From the NCBI GenBank assembly GCA_947479085.1, contig CANJYB010000013.1:1-36631 (forward strand): 36,631 nucleotides of DNA. Reading direction: 5' to 3'. Source of the DNA: Bacteroidota bacterium. Lineage in GTDB: Bacteria; Bacteroidota; Bacteroidia; 2-12-FULL-35-15. The notes below the pieces were generated by a model. That model saw only the letters and a program-made list of their open reading frames with translations. It did not search any database and had not been told where the DNA came from. Position 1 is the stretch's first letter, and every line of letters starts with the position of its first letter. This document shows positions 25,148 to 33,264 of the stretch, piece by piece. The position numbers were made by a program, and so were the translations under genes.

Positions 25148-26101
25148 ATGAATAGAATTGTATTAATAGCATTAACTTTTTTTCTTGTTGCTAAGGTAAA
25201 AGCTCAACAGGAAGAACAGTTTACACAATTTACCCTGAACGATTATGGTTTAAATCCTGCTGTTGCCGGTAGTTCTAATAAATTAACTTTTTTAGCCGGT
25301 AAACGAACACAATGGAGAGGTTTTCAGAACAATCCTGAAACCGAATTCGCAAACGTTACTAAAGCTTTAGGGAAAAAGGGTTATCGACATTTCTGGCATG
25401 GAGTAGGAGTGTCTGTAGAACAGGATAGGTTTGGTGTTTTTACAAAAAAAATGGCTTATGCTTCCTATGCAATTCATTTAAAAGTTTCTCCAAAGTACCG
25501 TGCAGGATTTGGAGTTGCGGTTGGTATGAAAAGTGTAGCGTTATCAAATATTGTGTATGATATGAACGACCCTGTTTTTGCTGAAAGCAACAGAGCTGTT
25601 GTGGTTCCTGATATCATTCCTGGAATATATCTTTATTCTCAAAAATTTTCTCTAGGTGTTTCTTTGCATAATATGTACAAGAATAAGTTATCTATGGGAA
25701 GCAAACAAATCGGTTCCGGTGATAAACTTCTTCCAACAGCTTATATTAGTATTTCTAAGAAAATAATTTCAGGGGGCTACAGTTTTATTACTATTCCTGC
25801 TATAAATATTCAAACTAATTTCAGAGGCATTCCTTCCCTGAATCTTAATGTAATTACATATTATAAAAAACGTGTTGGGCTTGGTGTAAGCTACAGAATG
25901 CATGATGCAGTATCAGGAATTCTGCAGGTACGTATTTATAAAAACCTTGTTGTTGGTATTGCATACGACTTAACCATTTCCCGCTTTCGTTACGGTAAGG
26001 CTAATTCGGATGAAATAATGATTGGTTATTCTCCAATAATGAGTACCGAAGATTTAGAAAAGAAAGGCACTACCAACTGTCCTAAGTTTGAAATATTTTG
26101 A
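25148..26101 (+). CDS. PorP/SprF-family outer-membrane protein
   Basis: This 317-aa protein has a signal peptide (to about 20, KVKAQQ). The family's QFTQFTLNDYGLNPAVAGSS start is followed by a series of beta strands with aromatic ends (HFWHGVGVSVEQDRFGVF, AIHLKVSPKYRAGFGVAVG), KRTQWRGFQNNPE, VPDIIPGIYLYSQKFSLGVS, and a C-terminal ISRFRYGKANSDEIMIGYSP strand. PorP/SprF proteins are beta-barrels associated with T9SS-dependent delivery of type B cargo such as SprB. One base separates it from the CHU_C protein gene, making a cargo-partner pair. Confidence 0.93.
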   Translation: MNRIVLIALTFFLVAKVKAQQEEQFTQFTLNDYGLNPAVAGSSNKLTFLAGKRTQWRGFQNNPETEFANVTKALGKKGYRHFWHGVGVSVEQDRFGVFTKKMAYASYAIHLKVSPKYRAGFGVAVGMKSVALSNIVYDMNDPVFAESNRAVVVPDIIPGIYLYSQKFSLGVSLHNMYKNKLSMGSKQIGSGDKLLPTAYISISKKIISGGYSFITIPAINIQTNFRGIPSLNLNVITYYKKRVGLGVSYRMHDAVSGILQVRIYKNLVVGIAYDLTISRFRYGKANSDEIMIGYSPIMSTEDLEKKGTTNCPKFEIF

Positions 26102-26111
26102 TTTTTAATTC

Positions 26112-26825
26112 TTGAAGGAATTTTTTAAAAAACTTTGGAGAATTTTATGGAAAACAGCCCTCTGTTTTTTCGTTATTAGTATTTCTTCTGTTATTCTATT
26201 TCGGTGGATTCCTATACCGTTTACCCCGCTAATGCTTATCCGATGTGTGGAACAAAAGATGGATGGCAAGGAAATGAAGCTCAAAAAAGATTGGGTTCCC
26301 CTAGAAGAAATTTCACCCAATCTGCAATTAGCTGTTGTTTGTTCGGAAGATCAGAATTTTATTAACCATTCAGGATTTGATTTTGAAGCCATTGACAAGG
26401 CGATGGAGTACAATAAAAAACATAAAAAAACCAGGGGAGCGAGTACCATCAGTCAGCAGACTGCTAAAAATGTTTTTTTATGGAGCGGCAGAAGCTGGAT
26501 AAGAAAAGGATTTGAGGTGTATTTTACCTTTTTGATTGAGACTTTCTGGAGCAAACAGCGCATAATGGAAGTTTACCTGAATGTAATTGAAATGGGTAAC
26601 GGAGTATACGGGGCTCAGGCTGCATCCACTATTTTTTTTCATAAGGATGCCAGAAAACTAAGTCAGGGCGAGGCTGCGTCAATTGCGGCTGTTCTTCCTA
26701 ATCCAAGAGTGTTTTCTGCAGCTAAACCAAGCGCTTATGTTTCTAACCGACAAGCATGGATTATACATCAAATGGCACTTTGGGGTGGGGTACTAAATTA
26801 CGAAGAGAAAGAAGAGAAGAAATAA
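26112..26825 (+). CDS. mtgA: monofunctional biosynthetic peptidoglycan transglycosylase
   Basis: This GT51 enzyme polymerises lipid II into glycan strands. The start is TTG at 26112, since an in-frame stop lies just upstream and no earlier ATG exists. The N-terminus has one membrane anchor (about 12-32), then the GT51 catalytic region: AVVCSEDQNFINHSGFDFEAI (catalytic Glu79), TRGASTISQQTAKNVFLW, KRIMEVYLNVIEMGNGVYG-type motif and a PNP motif (AAVLPNPRVFSA). At 237 residues it is the MtgA size, with no transpeptidase domain. It is transcribed just after the SprF-type gene, probably read through, and converges on the thioredoxin-like gene. Confidence 0.92.
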   Translation: MKEFFKKLWRILWKTALCFFVISISSVILFRWIPIPFTPLMLIRCVEQKMDGKEMKLKKDWVPLEEISPNLQLAVVCSEDQNFINHSGFDFEAIDKAMEYNKKHKKTRGASTISQQTAKNVFLWSGRSWIRKGFEVYFTFLIETFWSKQRIMEVYLNVIEMGNGVYGAQAASTIFFHKDARKLSQGEAASIAAVLPNPRVFSAAKPSAYVSNRQAWIIHQMALWGGVLNYEEKEEKK

Positions 26826-26846
26826 TTTGTTATAGAAAGGAGGAAT

Positions 26847-27413
26847 CTAATTTTCCTCAATGATGTCTAATATCTTTTCCATCTTTTTCTCATCATAACT
26901 TCCGTAAGTAGCGTACTTAATTTTTCCTGTTTTATCTAAAACAAAAAAGTAAGGAACATCTTTTTTCTGAAAATCCAATTCTTCCTTATAAGTCTTTTCT
27001 CCTTCGTAAAACAACAAATAATCATATAATTCCTTATCGGTCATTGTTTTTATTTTTTCCTTTGATTGTTTGCTTGTCATTTGATTTAAGCCTGTAAACA
27101 TTGGAACAAAGTATAAATTAATGTCGTATTCCATTTGCACATCAAATACATCTGCATCCTTAGCGTCCTTTTTTGCAATAAATTTGTTATACATAGGGTT
27201 TATCCAGGTCTTCAGGTTGGTTTCTGCATCCTTACTAAATGCCATGCCAAGAAGAGTATACTTACCCTTTGTATCATCCGGCAGGTTTATTTTTTTACCT
27301 GCATAATTTTCGCATTGCATGGCCGGAAACATTTTGCCTTCCACCCCGGCAAAAGGTTTAAAAGCAAGAAAAGCAATTGAAATAACTAGTATTGATAGGA
27401 TTACTTTTTTCAT
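26847..27413 (-). CDS. exported thioredoxin-fold-like protein of unknown function
   Basis: This 188-aa protein has a signal peptide (about 1-23). LLGMAFSKDAETNLKTWINP is followed by an interior helix-rich part and then VPYFFVLDKTGKIKYATYGSYDEKKMEKIL, which looks like the C-terminal strand-strand-helix of thioredoxin/redoxin proteins, including a cis-Pro-like VPYF. There is no CxxC motif in the expected place, so redox activity is doubtful; the layout resembles ATP10-like redoxin relatives. It begins a minus-strand group with the YkoF-like gene and the cyclophilin gene, separated by 5-13 bases. Confidence 0.55.
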   Translation of the reverse strand: MKKVILSILVISIAFLAFKPFAGVEGKMFPAMQCENYAGKKINLPDDTKGKYTLLGMAFSKDAETNLKTWINPMYNKFIAKKDAKDADVFDVQMEYDINLYFVPMFTGLNQMTSKQSKEKIKTMTDKELYDYLLFYEGEKTYKEELDFQKKDVPYFFVLDKTGKIKYATYGSYDEKKMEKILDIIEEN

Positions 27414-27418
27414 AGGTA

Positions 27419-27688
27419 TTACTTTAATATATCAGGTAATTTTTCTTTTGTCAATTCGCTGCCACCAATTTTTAAAAGGAATACTGCTTTGCCGGTTTCA
27501 AAATCGTGCTGCATTTCTTTCTTTAAAACATCCATCAGCATACTGTATTCTCCGAATAATTGTGTACTCAATCCATTTACTTCTACACGAATATCTTTAT
27601 GCATTTTAACCCGTTGAATAAAGTCAATTACTTTTTGTTCGTAATTATCAGTAAGGGCATACATACTTATTTCAACTGTTGCAATCAT
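27419..27688 (-). CDS. YkoF-like thiamine/HMP-binding-related protein
   Basis: The 89 residues start with IATVEISMYALTDNYEQKVIDFI and contain EVNGLSTQLFGEYSMLMDVLKKEM. This is the pattern of the YkoF/MTH1187 small ferredoxin-like family, where YkoF of Bacillus binds thiamine-type pyrimidines. The Bacteroidota members are single-domain and uncharacterised. The protein is probably cytoplasmic. It lies five bases from the thioredoxin-like gene and 13 bases after the cyclophilin gene, so it may belong to one transcript. Confidence 0.75.
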   Translation of the reverse strand: MIATVEISMYALTDNYEQKVIDFIQRVKMHKDIRVEVNGLSTQLFGEYSMLMDVLKKEMQHDFETGKAVFLLKIGGSELTKEKLPDILK

Positions 27689-27701
27689 TTGTTTTTTTGT
27701 A

Positions 27702-28307
27702 TTATTTATTTAATTCAGCAAATACTTTATCTGCCTTAAATTTTTTCGCTGCTTTTCCTTTGCGGATAATTTTAACATGTACTATGGTATCGTTTTGAGC
27801 AATGGCGTTTACTATATCCTGCCCGGTGATAACGTGCCCGAAAATAGTATGATGATTATCTAACCAGGGTGTGGCCACATGAGTTATAAAAAACTGGCTG
27901 GAGTTGGTTTTAGGTCCGGAGTTAGCCATAGCAAGTATACCAGGCCCGGAAAATTTCAATTCAGGTACAAACTCATCTTTAAAATAATATCCCGCACCGC
28001 CCATTCCACTTCCTTGCGGGTCTCCACCCTGGATCATAAAATTGGCAATTACTCTATGGAATTTTAATCCATCGAAAAAGGGAACACCTTCTGCTTTGGC
28101 AGTGTTTTTTATTTTCCCTTCGGCCAGGCCAACAAAATTGGCTACCGTTAGCGGAGCTTTTTCAAATTCGAGTTGCAACAGAATTTTACCTTTACTGGTT
28201 TCAATTTCAGCATATAGTCCTTTTTCTAATTTTGGGCCTTTGTCTTTTGCAGATATGCTACCCAAGGCAATTAATAGAACAGCAAGCGATAAGATGATTT
28301 TTTTCAT
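27702..28307 (-). CDS. periplasmic peptidyl-prolyl cis-trans isomerase (cyclophilin type)
   Basis: The 201 residues comprise a signal peptide (1-20, SISAKD) and a cyclophilin fold. Motifs are [34 protein letters not shown] with the catalytic arginine (FHRV), [31 protein letters not shown] and [14 protein letters not shown]. It would help fold exported proteins. The C-terminal basic tail ([18 protein letters not shown]) is an extension often seen in Bacteroidota forms. It heads the small operon with the YkoF-like and thioredoxin-like genes. Confidence 0.92.
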   Translation of the reverse strand: MKKIILSLAVLLIALGSISAKDKGPKLEKGLYAEIETSKGKILLQLEFEKAPLTVANFVGLAEGKIKNTAKAEGVPFFDGLKFHRVIANFMIQGGDPQGSGMGGAGYYFKDEFVPELKFSGPGILAMANSGPKTNSSQFFITHVATPWLDNHHTIFGHVITGQDIVNAIAQNDTIVHVKIIRKGKAAKKFKADKVFAELNK

Positions 28308-28333
28308 TTTGATTTTTGATTTTTTTAGTTAGA

Positions 28334-28341
28334 CAAATGTA
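28334..28341 (-). promoter_or_regulatory. -7 box (TACATTTG) for the cyclophilin gene
   Basis: TACATTTG on the minus strand is an exact TAnnTTTG match 26 bases upstream of the ATG. No good -33 TTTG is seen at the usual spacing, so the call rests on the -7 element and position only. Confidence 0.35.
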
Positions 28342-28373
28342 AAGTTATTTTAATGAATTATCAGTTTGAATAG

Positions 28374-28658
28374 TTATAGTTTATCATCCATCCAGTTCCA
28401 CCAAAGAAGCTTTTCCTTTTTGTGATTTGTTTGGGTGGCATAGTACACCGCACATCTGAAAACATAAAGCAAACATCGGTCCTGAATTACGCCTGCAAAT
28501 TTATTTGATTGATTGTACAGGTCTTCAGGATTTTTATTTTTCAAATCATTAACAGAAGTTATGCCAATATTAATTAAATCTTCTGCAATGGATGCCCCAA
28601 CTCCGGGTATCTGGCGAAGTTCTTTGATCTGTAAGTCTTTTGGAGTTTTGGTTTTCAT
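28374..28658 (-). CDS. helix-hairpin-helix protein of the Cdd1 (pathogenicity locus) family
   Basis: The 94 residues hold a HhH motif near the start (LRQIPGVGASIAEDLINIG, then ITSVNDLKNKNPEDLYNQS). The Cdd1-type C-terminal half follows: GVIQDRCLLYVFRCAVYYA and LLWWNWMD. Family members are small, probably nucleic-acid-binding proteins with no firm role. The gene begins only nine bases after the terminator hairpin of the upstream minus-strand gene, so it must start with a very short leader or depend on read-through. Confidence 0.8.
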   Translation of the reverse strand: MKTKTPKDLQIKELRQIPGVGASIAEDLINIGITSVNDLKNKNPEDLYNQSNKFAGVIQDRCLLYVFRCAVYYATQTNHKKEKLLWWNWMDDKL

Positions 28659-28667
28659 TTCAAAAAC

Positions 28668-28702
28668 AAAACCTTTAAAGCCCGAAAGGCCTTAAAGGTT
28701 TT
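28668..28702 (-). terminator. hairpin terminator of the DUF3078 gene
   Basis: AAAACCTTTAA...TTAAAGGTTTT with an inner GCC/GGC pairing forms a long stem flanked by A and T runs on both sides, able to act in either direction. It lies 18 bases beyond the DUF3078 gene's stop and just before the Cdd1-type gene's start. Confidence 0.75.
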
Positions 28703-28720
28703 CTTCTTATCAATTGGTTG

Positions 28721-29662
28721 TTAAAATTTATAAGACAAACCAATGGCCAGTACTTCTTTAAATTGTACACGGGGCCCAGTACCTAATACTTCCACACCAT
28801 TTTCCACCCGCTTTACAGGAACAGGAATATTGTCATCATATATTAGGTTGGTAGTAATACTTGCCGAAAGCCATTTGTTTACTTTCATACCCAAAATGTT
28901 TTCCCAGTTAACCACAATATTTTCAGGGTTTTTAAGGTAGTTGCTGAATAGTTCAAGTTTGGTGGAAAAGTTTACATTTTTAAAAATATCTTTTTTGAAA
29001 GTAAATTTCAAGTAAGCTCCAAACTGATCCAACAGCATGTCTCCGTGTTCAACTATTCCGTAAACACCATTTACTGTATCATACTTGGCTGCTCTTACTC
29101 CATAAGCACCTGCATCGGCCAGTTTCTGGTCGTTCACAAAAGTAATTTTTGAAGTTACAGGTGAAATAAACAAGGAAAGTGAATTGTTTTTGGTTTTGTA
29201 GTCCATACCAATGGAACCCAATAAATAGCCTGGAGCCATGAAATGAGAAATAACATTGGAGTCGTCAGGATAATTATATCCGTCAGCAAACTGACTTTTG
29301 AAATTGACTAATGCTGAATAATACCAATGGTCGTTAAACGCTTTGCGACCATATTTGCTGGAGAAATCTATTTTATCTTCGTTTTTGCGAAGTGGAGCCA
29401 CACCGCTTTGAAGCATACCATAAGCCAGGTCCAAAGAGTTGTCCCATGAATCATTTCCATGTTTATAGTTGGCAAACACATTTAATAATGCGCCTATGGA
29501 TATAGAGTTTTCACCTCCCGCAGCCCAGTTAGTAAAGCTGGCCTGGCCAAAGTTTAATGTTCCTAAGCCTCCTTTTGTCCAACGTTTGGTGGTATCTGCT
29601 GTTTGTGCCATTGCGGATGATACTATAAAAAGGGTAGCAATAAATAATGTAATTTTTTTCAT
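28721..29662 (-). CDS. DUF3078 outer-membrane-associated protein
   Basis: This 313-aa protein has a signal peptide (to about 19, SSAMAQT). The DUF3078 signature WTKGGLGTLNFGQASFTNWAAGGENSIS is followed by DLAYGMLQSG, alternating strands typical of a beta-barrel, and a C-terminal VLAIGLSYKF ending in phenylalanine as outer-membrane barrels do. The family is widespread in Bacteroidota with unknown function. It forms a single-gene unit between two strong hairpin terminators. Confidence 0.88.
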   Translation of the reverse strand: MKKITLFIATLFIVSSAMAQTADTTKRWTKGGLGTLNFGQASFTNWAAGGENSISIGALLNVFANYKHGNDSWDNSLDLAYGMLQSGVAPLRKNEDKIDFSSKYGRKAFNDHWYYSALVNFKSQFADGYNYPDDSNVISHFMAPGYLLGSIGMDYKTKNNSLSLFISPVTSKITFVNDQKLADAGAYGVRAAKYDTVNGVYGIVEHGDMLLDQFGAYLKFTFKKDIFKNVNFSTKLELFSNYLKNPENIVVNWENILGMKVNKWLSASITTNLIYDDNIPVPVKRVENGVEVLGTGPRVQFKEVLAIGLSYKF

Positions 29663-29697
29663 TTCTTTTAGATTTTAATTTTTAATAACAAGTAAAA

Positions 29698-29730
29698 CCC
29701 CCTGTCAGTGTATTTAACCCTGACAGGGGG
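29698..29730 (-). terminator. terminator of mscL
   Basis: CCCCCTGTCAG and CTGACAGGGGG form a perfect 11-bp GC-rich stem with an 11-base loop, 19 bases beyond the mscL stop. On the minus strand it is followed by a short T-containing run (complement of gtaaaa). Confidence 0.85.
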
Positions 29731-29748
29731 ATAAGTATTTTTTAGTTT

Positions 29749-30132
29749 TTATTTTTTTAGTAAATCACGAATTTCTGCAAGTAATTGTTCCTGTGTAGGA
29801 CCTGCCGGTGGAGCAGGAGGTGCTGCTGCCTCTTCTTTTTTCTTTGATGCATTTATTCCTTTTATTATCATGAATAAAATAAATGCCACAATAACAAAAT
29901 TGATAACTGCTGAAAGGAAAACACCGTATTTGACAGAGCCAAACATAGTTAGTTCTTGAAGGTTGGACAAGTGTGCTGCATCCAATGCCGGTTTTAATAA
30001 TAATGGTGTAATTACATCATCAATTAATGATGATACGATTTTACCAAATGCTCCACCGATGATAACCCCGATGGCTAAATCTACCACATTTCCTTTCATT
30101 GCAAAGGATTTGAATTCTTTTAACATTCCCAT
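29749..30132 (-). CDS. mscL: large-conductance mechanosensitive channel MscL
   Basis: This inner-membrane safety valve opens under membrane tension during osmotic downshock. The 127 residues show the amphipathic N-terminal helix and first transmembrane helix (KEFKSFAMKGNVVDLAIGVIIG, GAFGKIVSSLIDDVITPLL), a short periplasmic loop, the second helix (YGVFLSAVINFVIVAFILFMIIK) and the C-terminal bundle after an alanine/proline-rich linker (EEAAAPPAPPAGPTQEQLLAEIRDLLKK type). ATG at the first or third codon is possible. It stands between icd and the DUF3078 gene, each with its own terminator. Confidence 0.96.
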   Translation of the reverse strand: MGMLKEFKSFAMKGNVVDLAIGVIIGGAFGKIVSSLIDDVITPLLLKPALDAAHLSNLQELTMFGSVKYGVFLSAVINFVIVAFILFMIIKGINASKKKEEAAAPPAPPAGPTQEQLLAEIRDLLKK

Positions 30133-30190
30133 AGTTTTTTAAATTTGAGTTTTAATTAATTGATTAATAAAATTGATAATTTTTGAAAAA

Positions 30191-30220
30191 AAAACTCTGA
30201 TAATCCCTTATCAGAGTTTT
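30191..30220 (-). terminator. terminator of icd
   Basis: AAAACTCTGATA-atccct-TATCAGAGTTTT is a 12-bp stem whose minus-strand 3' side runs into a T-run (complement of the A-run at 30186-30194). It lies 19 bases beyond the icd stop. Confidence 0.85.
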
Positions 30221-30238
30221 GTATTATAAAGAGAAAAA

Positions 30239-31471
30239 CTATTTACCCAGTTTTGCTTTTAAGTTTGTATCCAATGCGGTAAGGAATTCTTCAGTATATA
30301 AATAATGCTCACTGTGGTTTACTTTATTTCCATAAATACAAACTGCCAAATCTTTGGTCATTTTACCTGATTCCACTGTTTCCACACATACTTCTTCCAA
30401 AGCAGTACAAAAGTTAATCAATTCCTGATTGTTATCCAGTTTACCTCTGAAAGCCAAACCTCTTGTCCATGCAAAGATGGAAGCAATCGGGTTGGTAGAT
30501 GTAGGTTTTCCGTTCTGGTGGTCACGGAAGTGACGGGTAACTGTTCCATGCGCTGCTTCTGCTTCCATTGTTTTTCCATCCGGAGTAACCAATACAGAAG
30601 TCATCAAACCAAGAGAACCAAATCCTTGAGCTACCGTATCCGACTGAACATCTCCATCATAATTTTTACAAGCCCAAACAAAGTTTCCGTTCCATTTTAA
30701 TGCCGAAGCTACCATGTCGTCAATTAAACGGTGTTCGTAAACGATGCCTGCAGCATCAAATTTTGCTTTGTAGTCGGCCTGGAATATTTCTTCGAAGATG
30801 TCTTTAAAACGACCATCGTATTTTTTAAGAATGGTATTTTTGGTTGACAGGTATAAAGGCCATTTTTTAGACAAAGCCATATTGAAACAGCTATGTGCAA
30901 ATCCTTTGATAGATTCATCGGTATTGTACATGGTTAATGCTACTCCGTCTCCTTTAAAGTTAAACACTTCGAAAGATTGAGCAGGGCTGCCATCCTCAGG
31001 GGTAAACATTACAGTCAGTTTTCCTTTTCCTTTGGTAACAAAATCGGTAGCACGGTACTGGTCTCCAAAAGCATGACGGCCAATGCAGATAGGCGCTGTC
31101 CAGTTCGGAACCAAACGAGGTACATTTTTACAAACAATTGGTTCGCGAAACACAGTACCATCAAGTATATTACGGATGGTTCCGTTTGGCGATTTCCACA
31201 TTTGTTTTAACTTAAATTCTTCCACACGGGCTTCGTCCGGGGTAATGGTGGCACATTTAATCCCTACGTTATATTTTTTTATCGCTTCTGCCGAGTCTAT
31301 GGTTACCTGGTCGTTTGTCTGGTCGCGGTATTCCACTCCAAGGTCGTAATACTTGATATCCAGTTCAAGGTATGGGAGAATCAGTTTGTCTTTGATAAAT
31401 TTCCAGATAATACGGGTCATTTCGTCACCGTCTAACTCCACTACAGGATTTGCTACTTTAATTTTGCTCAT
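30239..31471 (-). CDS. icd: NADP-dependent isocitrate dehydrogenase
   Basis: This enzyme oxidatively decarboxylates isocitrate to 2-oxoglutarate in the TCA cycle. Its 410 residues are of the homodimeric type similar to the eukaryotic-like (type II) enzymes: [100 protein letters not shown]-type metal site, and [29 protein letters not shown] for cofactor binding. 2-Oxoglutarate would also feed the PhyH-type oxygenase. It is a single-gene unit with a -7 box upstream and a terminator downstream. Confidence 0.95.
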   Translation of the reverse strand: MSKIKVANPVVELDGDEMTRIIWKFIKDKLILPYLELDIKYYDLGVEYRDQTNDQVTIDSAEAIKKYNVGIKCATITPDEARVEEFKLKQMWKSPNGTIRNILDGTVFREPIVCKNVPRLVPNWTAPICIGRHAFGDQYRATDFVTKGKGKLTVMFTPEDGSPAQSFEVFNFKGDGVALTMYNTDESIKGFAHSCFNMALSKKWPLYLSTKNTILKKYDGRFKDIFEEIFQADYKAKFDAAGIVYEHRLIDDMVASALKWNGNFVWACKNYDGDVQSDTVAQGFGSLGLMTSVLVTPDGKTMEAEAAHGTVTRHFRDHQNGKPTSTNPIASIFAWTRGLAFRGKLDNNQELINFCTALEEVCVETVESGKMTKDLAVCIYGNKVNHSEHYLYTEEFLTALDTNLKAKLGK

Positions 31472-31509
31472 GGTTTGGTATATAATTGTTTTTTTAATTT
31501 TTCAGGGTG

Positions 31510-31517
31510 CAAATATA
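31510..31517 (-). promoter_or_regulatory. -7 box (TATATTTG) of icd
   Basis: An exact TAnnTTTG match lies on the minus strand 38 bases before the icd ATG. The region 17-23 bases further upstream has no perfect TTTG (only TTTT), so the call rests on the -7 element. Confidence 0.4.
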
Positions 31518-31712
31518 GGATTTTGATTGAATAAAAGGGAGGAAGGACTTTGAAAATAATCAGTCTAAATAATGAATGTTTTTTATGGCGGTCTTTCATT
31601 TCAGCTTTTCCAGTTTCTCTTTCAAAAACAGGATACTAACAATATGTAAAATAAAAATAACTTGGAAAGGTAATTTACCTCTTTGTATCAAATGCCTTTC
31701 CGCTTGGAGCCT

Positions 31713-31735
31713 GTACAGAGCTTGTCGAAGTGTAC
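31713..31735. repeat. short dispersed palindromic repeat (cttgtcgaag type)
   Basis: GTACAGAGCTTGTCGAAGTGTAC has complementary ends (gtaca/tgtac) and a core (gcttgtcgaag) related to the element inside the hydrolase gene at 977-995 (gcctgtcgaag). It looks like a member of the widely scattered TTCGACA(A/G)GCTC palindromes. Confidence 0.5.
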
Positions 31736-31954
31736 AATCTTTTTCTTTTTGAAGAAAAAAGAAAAAGGATTTCCACTGCAATCGGGTTTAGTTTGAAAGT
31801 TTAGCGCTTTGTCGGACGTTTAAGTTTGCTCTTAAATATTTAGCCTTTTTAGCCTTTGTTGATGTTTTTACTTTTTTTCACCAACAAACGCTGAAAAGAA
31901 AGTTAAATTCGTTTTATAAATGAAAAACACCCGCAATGTCATTAATAACCTTAG

Positions 31955-31996
31955 AAAAAAAAATCCTGCTCCTCAAAAAGAACAGGATTTTTTTTT
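31955..31996 (-). terminator. terminator of the uncharacterised-family gene at 32041
   Basis: AAAAAAAATCCTG and CAGGATTTTTTTT flank a 14-base loop. The stem is A/T-rich with a CCTG/CAGG core and a long T-run on the minus strand, 45 bases beyond that gene's stop. The plus-strand end is also T-rich, so it could work both ways. Confidence 0.8.
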
Positions 31997-32040
31997 CATC
32001 GGTCATTCGTCATCCAACATCGGTCGTCCGATTGTTTAGC

Positions 32041-32718
32041 TTACCCGATAGTAACCACCACAGGTATTCCGTCAGGACCTGCTTCGTTTCTGGAATTGAT
32101 ATAATAAGGAATAATATAAAGCGTTTTGCCTATCTGGTCGGCAGTAAACACCATTTCAAATTCTGTTTCAGTCACTGGTTCCTGTGTTTCATAATCAGCC
32201 GCAGTGGGTGGGGGAGCGCCTGCATCGGTAATAGCAGTGCGGTAACCTATAAAGTCCACTCCTTTTGGTTTTGCTTTTTTGAAAAGAAGAAGCGGATTAA
32301 TAATCACAAATTTTATCATCAGGTAGGATATCGCAACGCAGGCAAGTGAAGGCGCTATTCTTGGTATCCGGGCCGGAGTGCGGGTGGTATCTGCTGGTTT
32401 AATATTACAAATTTCCATTTCCTGGCTGGTAAGCGTTATGGTGGTATCTGTTTTTATTTTTATACGGATGGACTGGGTAAGCGTGAATCCATACTTATAA
32501 GCCATGTGAATGGCATTGATGGTTACCCGCCCATAAGTAAGCGGATTGATGTAAGCGGCATATTTCAAATTCCAGTCCGTAAGGAAAGCATTGAGCGCTG
32601 CTAATTGTGTGGCAGAAATTCCAAAACGAGTTACGTTTGCCGGTAATACTACCAAGGGAATAAATACATTTACAAAAATGTGGTAAATGAGGATGCGAAG
32701 TGATAATAGTTGATACAT
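32041..32718 (-). CDS. uncharacterised Bacteroidota family protein with FN3-like C-terminus
   Basis: The 225 residues contain an N-terminal helical half (FVNVFIPLVVLPANVTRFGI, SATQLAALNAFLTDWNLKYAA, INPLTYG) and a C-terminal beta-rich half. The latter starts KKAKPKGVDFIGYRTAI and ends QIGKTLYIIPYYINSRNEAG PDGIPVVVTIG, which looks like one fibronectin-III-type domain (GKTLYIIPYYINSRNEAGP is the typical F/G strand pattern). It resembles a family of roughly 200-220-aa proteins common in environmental Bacteroidota with no known function; I have not verified this by search. There is no signal peptide; the N-terminal hydrophobic stretch is probably a buried helix. The repeat-array ORF lies 47 bases upstream and a terminator follows. 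Confidence 0.65.
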   Translation of the reverse strand: MYQLLSLRILIYHIFVNVFIPLVVLPANVTRFGISATQLAALNAFLTDWNLKYAAYINPLTYGRVTINAIHMAYKYGFTLTQSIRIKIKTDTTITLTSQEMEICNIKPADTTRTPARIPRIAPSLACVAISYLMIKFVIINPLLLFKKAKPKGVDFIGYRTAITDAGAPPPTAADYETQEPVTETEFEMVFTADQIGKTLYIIPYYINSRNEAGPDGIPVVVTIG

Positions 32719-32765
32719 AGTTTTTAGGTTTTAAAGGTTAATTATTGATTTGTTAATTATTGGTT

Positions 32766-33257
32766 TTATTGCTTTATGTTGATAGTGAGTGCTTTACTTT
32801 TTTTTTTTTTGATATTTCCATTTCCGCTTAAATTCACTCCATTTCTCCTTTTTATCTCTTTGTGAGTGCTCACTCTTTCTTTGTGAGTGCTTTCTTTCTC
32901 TTTGCGAGTGCTTTCAATGACATGTAAAACACTTTTTCTTTCTTTGTGAGTGCTTTCAATGACATGTAAAACACTTTTTCTTTCTTTGTTAGTGCTTTCA
33001 ATGACATGTAAAACACTTTTTCTTTCTTTGTTTGCTCTCCCAATGAAACATAAAACACTTTTTCTTTCTTTGCGACCTCTTACAAAGAGATAAAAAGTAC
33101 TTTCAGTGAGAAACTTAAAGCTAATGGAGTTTTTCATCCTCCAACAGTTCCCGGAAGCACTTCTTTTGTTTTTTCTTTTTTGTTTTTTCAGTGAACTAAA
33201 ACTTGTAATGCTCTTAAACTTATTGCAAAGGAAAATAATATTTCTAAAAAAAAACAA
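32766..33257 (-). CDS. possible basic repeat protein (ORF over the 21/42-bp array)
   Basis: This 163-residue ORF begins MFFFRNIIFLCNKF. It has four copies of a 14-residue unit (KERKSVLHVIESTH type), then short seven-residue forms (KEKESTH, KERVSTH), and ends in a lysine-rich tail. It is extremely basic and matches no family I know. A second frame on the same strand is also open through the repeats, which weakens the coding claim. It lies between the HTH gene's terminator and the uncharacterised-family gene, a position matching the repeat ORF at 5741-5977. Confidence 0.3.
   Translation of the reverse strand: MFFFRNIIFLCNKFKSITSFSSLKKQKRKNKRSASGNCWRMKNSISFKFLTESTFYLFVRGRKERKSVLCFIGRANKERKSVLHVIESTNKERKSVLHVIESTHKERKSVLHVIESTRKEKESTHKERVSTHKEIKRRNGVNLSGNGNIKKKKSKALTINIKQ
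32859..33068. repeat. tandem array: four 42-bp units plus two 21-bp units
   Basis: Units at 32901, 32943, 32985 and 33027 are 42 bp each (tttgtgagtgctttcaatga, then catgtaaaacactttttctt and tc). The first three differ at one or two bases and the fourth is more diverged. At 32859 and 32880 the units are only 21 bp (tttgtgagtgctttctttctc), which equals half a unit, and a decayed unit follows at 33069. The basic period is therefore 21 bp, as in the array at 5757-5966. Confidence 0.92.
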
Positions 33258-33264
33258 CGAACAA

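Larger units (their letters stand above)
31472..31954. other. long intergenic region: icd promoter area plus repeat-rich, hairpin-forming DNA
   Basis: No believable gene is seen. The segment next to icd holds its -7 box. From 31660 to 31790 there are nested inverted repeats: ggaaagg/cctttcc around 31659-31702, the palindromic element at 31713-31735, and ctttttctttttgaag/ttgaagaaaaaagaaaaag at about 31738-31768. From 31790 to 31954 it is plain AT-rich sequence. Confidence 0.5.

Noticed and set aside
31596-31781. 61-residue minus-strand ORF in the icd-upstream gap
   Set aside because: It runs through nested inverted repeats and a dispersed palindrome, has no family resemblance, and its composition (FFFFLQKEK, TLRQALYRLQ) reflects repeat DNA.
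32870-33058. 62-residue ORF in a second frame across the 42-bp array
   Set aside because: It exists only because the repeat length is a multiple of three. The longer frame is the better candidate, and even that is doubtful.
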